Notes under the pieces: model-generated
Database searches by the model: none
Told to the model about the DNA's origin: nothing
Seen by the model: only the letters and a program-made list of their open reading frames with translations
Shown here: positions 60,101 through 64,000 of the stretch, piece after piece
Numbering within the stretch: position 1 is the stretch's first letter
How the letters are laid out: each line of letters begins with the position of its first letter
Translations under genes and position numbers: made by a program
Assembly: GCA_034008185.1 (NCBI GenBank)
Contig: CM067083.1
Span: forward strand, 118,628,837-118,692,836
DNA: 64,000 nucleotides
Source of the DNA: Gorsachius magnificus
Taxonomy: Eukaryota > Chordata > Aves > Pelecaniformes > Ardeidae
Reading direction: 5' to 3'

Positions 60101-61023
60101 GGATTTCAAAGCAATGAGGAAACAGCATCCTTAACACAGTCATCTAAAGTTATGTGGGATGAATGTAGGTCTTACTGACCTTCCAAAAGCCATAAAGACT
60201 TTGTCCATGGTAGTAAATGAAATGAGACCAGGGCTTGGACAAATGTAATTACTATGAGAGTTGGATCCTGTAAGAAGAGGGAGGGTGAACCTCACATAAG
60301 GGTCTCTTTGGATTGCACAGAGCTGGCACAGAAGTAATGCACCTTGCTCCAGTGAGAATTTTCACTCTAGTTCAGCAATTTATTGCCTTACAGAGTAAGT
60401 TCACTGTAGGTAAGAGTGAAGTTCACTGCACGCTAAATAGATTTTTTTTCACTTTGCAATGAATCAAGGCAATGAGGCACTTGCATTTTCATTCCTTGTC
60501 CAGATGCTTTTATACTGCTGCTCAGCATCCAAGTGATACAGTATGTCAAATAACACCAGATACACATTGTTATTAATGCACTAGTGTATTTTTTTGCTTT
60601 TGTTATGATGAGTCTGAACAATTGAAACTAGAAAGGAATGATAATGGCTATCATTTCAGAAGGGCCTAATACTTGTATCTTCACTCCTTTTCAGAAGGTA
60701 GATGCCATGAGGAAATTACTATTTAACTGAACAACAGACAGCTCAAAAATGGCAGAACATGAGTGTTGTTAATGAATAGTGAGGCAGGAAAAGAGGAAGC
60801 TAAAAGGTTGCCTTAATAACAGCCTATAACTAATTGAGAGGCATTTACCAATATGATCAAGCTAAACTCTTCTTGGTATATCCATCCATCTTTTCTTGGT
60901 AGTGGTAGATGATTTAACATGGCATGGAAGGCACATATGGTGGCTTGGGTTATTCAAATTACATATCAGGTAAAAGAGTTTCTCTCAGAGGATGGAGTAA
61001 CACTCCAGATCACTCAGACAAGT

Positions 61024-61181
61024 GCTGACAACCTTACCCTTGGAGATTTTCAAGAATTGGCCACACAAAGCCATAGCTGACCCAATCTAGAGCTGGTGAT
61101 GGTCCTTCTTCGAGCAGGAGGTTGGACTAGAGACCTTCAGAGGCCTGGTCTCTTGCACCAGCCTATCTGCAATTCTATGAT
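61024..61181 (+). mobile_element. Old CR1-like 3' end
   Basis: The blocks CTTGGAGATTTTCAAGA, GAGCAGGAGGTTGGACTAGA and CAATTCTATGATAA follow the order of a CR1 3' region but diverge strongly from the other copies. It looks like an old subfamily. The left edge is uncertain and may extend to about 60970. Confidence 0.75.
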
Positions 61182-62971
61182 AACTTAATTTTCCACTGCT
61201 TCCCACCTTAGTTTTTTGTTCTTGTCAAAAGTGTTCTAATTCTTAATTCGCTCATTCTAGGAGCCAGAAAGTACCTCAGTAATAAAGATGGCTTAATTTT
61301 AGTATTCCCACAATTATGGGACCACACAACTGGAGTCACATGTGCTGGAAAACATGACAGTGTTCACACTCTGGGACTCACAAACCCATGCACTACTCTA
61401 ATCAAGTACAACATCTTGTTTCAGCATGCAGACTTCTGACTCCTCACCCCAGCTCCATGTTTGAGAACAAGACTGGTGTGGAGAGCTTTAAAATCACCTC
61501 TCTGACTTGAAATAAAAATTGTTTCAGGGCCAGAGATGCTTTCTCCCATCTATATTTCGGTCAGCCAGAATGAAAAGCCTTTGCTGACCTTGAGAACAAA
61601 GCCAAAGTGGGTGTCAAGGGCTATAATTTGAATTAAGAAGTAATTTTAAATAAAAATTTTCTGGCACACTTTCTTGTATCTTAACTCTCAGATCTGTTTT
61701 CTAGCAAAGGTAGAGATTATAGCCAACTTTTTAAAGTAATGTATATTTTTACAATTTTCCTTACGTAAGAAGGAAATACTCTTATTTTCATCATGAAAAA
61801 AATGAAATACTTTATTAGTTGGGGCTTTACAATATTTAATGTGCTATAAATTCAAATACATTCTTTTATCACTTGTATTGCTGCACTTAGCATATTTTGC
61901 TAATATGATGTTGGAGATGATGGTTTAAAATGCTTCCTGCTAATGTACAATGGAAGAAATGTTTTTGAAATAATTTCCAGCTTCCTGCCTGGACTCACAT
62001 CGTGACTGGTGTCTCCTTCTGTGTTACACGTGCCTGAAAGTTGTGCTGAAATACCCACTTTTGAGATATGATTTCCACTACCTGCAGGATTGGGATAGAG
62101 TTGGTTTTTATATCACTGTCACAGACAAGACAAATAAATCAGGATTTAAACATCCAAATAGGAGCTGGCTGTCCAAAATTGCTTTCTTGCACTTGCTCTA
62201 GTATAATAACAGACTTTCCTGAACACACTGCTTCATTTTGCAATCAAAGGTATGTGATGGTCATAAATTCAAGTCTGTTATGGTCAAGAAATGGTTAAGA
62301 TTATTTGCATCATGTAGAATCAGGATTCCAGCTTCCCAAGTCTACCTTGTCTGTGAAGATGAAAGAATGGAGTCATGGGCTAAATAGCATCTTTACTTGG
62401 TATGGATGACTGTGTCACTGCTGAGGAAGCTTTGAGGAAGCTTTGACCCACCCGGAGAGAAGCTTCTTCCCTCATGAGAGAAAATGCAAATTGTGTTTGG
62501 GTGTATCAGATTGCCCATGCAGGCACAGCTACCTTTGGCAGCCACTAAGGTTACCAGACGTAGGACAATGCAAATATCTTCCTGGCCATTTATCACATGG
62601 GTGTTTAGGGGGCAGCATGGTTAGCCACCTGTTGCTCTCTTTCCCCCACATAATCTATGGTTACAGTCCTATAAGTCTACACTGAGGTGTTTAACTCTTC
62701 CGAATCTCTGTCTATGAAGAAATCATAGTCTTATATCCATTAAACAAGAATAATATTCAAGTATCATAATCAATTTTGTCCTTAAGAATATCATACCAGG
62801 AAAGCTCTTGATGCTAGCTCTTAAATTCTCTTAATAGCCATGTTTATAATGGCTCAGATATTTTCCTGGGAGAATACATCTGCAGAAGCATCTTTTTCTG
62901 TACAGCTCTGGCTGCTTAAACTCTACCCAAAGCACCTGATTTGGGTGAATTCTGGGTGTGGGTTTACAAAA

Positions 62972-62986
62972 TTTTTTTTTTTTTTT
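62972..62986. repeat. T15 homopolymer
   Basis: Fifteen T bases. Simple repeat. Confidence 0.85.
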
Positions 62987-63516
62987 AAATACTTAAATTC
63001 ACCACTTATTTTCTGTTGTCTCCTATTTCCAAAATCTACCCACTCCCTGCACCCTAAAGCAATGAAACTTAGGTATGTTTGAAATTACATCCATCTTTTG
63101 GTCCCATGTGTGTTATTATATTTGTAAATAGTAGAAACACAGATCTTTTATTAGTTAACAATTAATTTCAGAAAAAAAACAGAAAGAAAATATGTCATCT
63201 GTAAGGATTATTCTTTCAGAAGGTGTAATGTCACTGCCAAAAGCACTATTGCTCCTTACAGTCAGTGGTGATGACACCCTGAGACAGTAGGAACTTGCTG
63301 GTTTTGGCTCTTAATAAATAAATGCAAAGGGAAAGCAAAAGAGAAACACTGAGTAGTGAGTGCAGTTGTTCCCTAAGAAGGTTGGTACACAGAGGGAATA
63401 CAACAGGAAGGATAATCTTAATACATTCATCTGTGGACATCAGACTCCAAAGCTCCCCTGGATTTGATCAGAAATCAAGGTTTTACATGTGTTCACGTAA
63501 CAGGATAACTAGTCCA

Positions 63517-63596
63517 GGGCAGGTATTATTTTTCCAGGGAGAAAACTGAGAACACTGTAGTGAAATCAGTAAATGCTTCAGTAGCAGAGACCTGTA
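63517..63596 (-). repeat. Possible MIR/CORE-SINE relic
   Basis: GGCAGGTATTATTTTTCCAG, GGGAGAAAACTGAG and, further on, GTAGCAGAGACCTG follow the order of the reversed MIR consensus. Low identity; not aligned. Confidence 0.35.
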
Positions 63597-64000
63597 CTGG
63601 TGGGCAAGAGCAGACAGGTGACTGTCAGTACCACAAACATCACATCTGTTTGAAATACAGAGATTTGAGAACAAAAGCAGGCATGGAGATGAGGCATACC
63701 TGCACAGAAGACAGCCTTGTAATGGGGTAGCATCTCCTGTGGCTTTCAGTGCACCATTTATCCTCAGAGACAGTCATGCCTGCTGTTCACAGATGCCCAA
63801 GGCCAGCCATCGTAAACTGAAAGCGAGACCACCATCGTATTTTTTGCCTCCTGCTTGAAGTGCTCATAGACCACTCACTTTTCCCCAGAAGCCTAACCAA
63901 GTGCAAATTTTCTCTTTTTGAAAGCCCTGCATGCATCGCAGCCTCCAGGCAAACATGGAGGGCACGATCCTGCAAGGTGCTAGGAGGCTCAGCAGTCCTT

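Larger units (their letters stand above)
53912..61023. other. Unique non-coding DNA with one exon-like candidate
   Basis: About 7.1 kb. It holds a MIR-like relic at 55797-55850, the cysteine-rich minus-strand frame at 56468-56896, a short TAA repeat (57174-57189) and alternating purine-pyrimidine DNA near 59050-59090. A 105-codon ATG-started minus-strand frame at 59826-60143 has a hydrophobic stretch but no domain. Other frames are short or overlap. Confidence 0.55.
61182..64000. other. Unique non-coding DNA
   Basis: About 2.8 kb of A/T-rich sequence with a T15 tract (62972-62986) and a possible MIR relic at 63517-63596. No gene is recognised; frames are at most 80 codons. Confidence 0.6.

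Noticed and set aside
1..64000. CRISPR arrays, bacterial operons, tRNA or rRNA genes
   Set aside because: None seen. The repeat types, gene-poor texture and splice-like signals are those of vertebrate nuclear DNA.

Overview
The window looks like bird nuclear DNA with no host protein-coding gene that I can recognise. The main evidence is CR1 non-LTR retrotransposons: eleven copies or fragments, most ending in the bird-typical 3' tail of ATTCTATG-like octamers. They sit alongside solo LTRs of types common in birds and a few old MIR-like SINE traces. Base composition is moderate and A/T-leaning, with long repeat-poor stretches, as in an avian intergenic region or a very large intron. I cannot name the species; the LTR types would suit a non-galliform bird, but that is a guess.

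Layout. 1-5709: unique DNA. 5710-6291: CR1 fragment (+). 8125-9215: CR1 fragment (+) carrying the reverse-transcriptase FADD motif. 9216-15515: unique DNA with a T17 tract and a TA microsatellite. 15516-16542: ERVL-type solo LTR (+). 17640-18236: second solo LTR (+), ERVK-like, with CRE and TATA boxes. 19053-19450: CR1 (-). 21727-22391: CR1 (+). 23568-23931: third solo LTR (-) with CCAAT, CArG, TATA and ATTAAA signals. 28288-28340: small CR1 tail (-). 36678-37078: CR1 (+). 42271-43186: the best preserved CR1 (+), whose reverse-transcriptase C-terminal frame is still open. 47915-48884: a related but broken CR1 (+). 52199-52304 (-) and 53804-53911 (+): CR1 3' ends. 61024-61181: an older CR1-like 3' end. 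The rest is unique sequence with homopolymer runs, short tandem duplications and a few possible regulatory segments.

Nearly all long open frames lie in CR1 copies, on their antisense strand, or in the GC-rich ERVL LTR. The longest frame outside these is a cysteine-rich minus-strand frame at 56468-56896; its middle has a von Willebrand C-like spacing bounded by splice-like sites. It is the only hint of a host exon and is unproven. Several A/T-rich stretches, mainly between 41 and 47.6 kb, read like conserved non-coding elements. Conservation cannot be judged from one sequence, so these are only candidates.

I found no convincing new biological system. The most useful observations are the LTR structures with their flanking duplications and promoter motifs, the two generations of one CR1 subfamily, and the cysteine-rich candidate exon.
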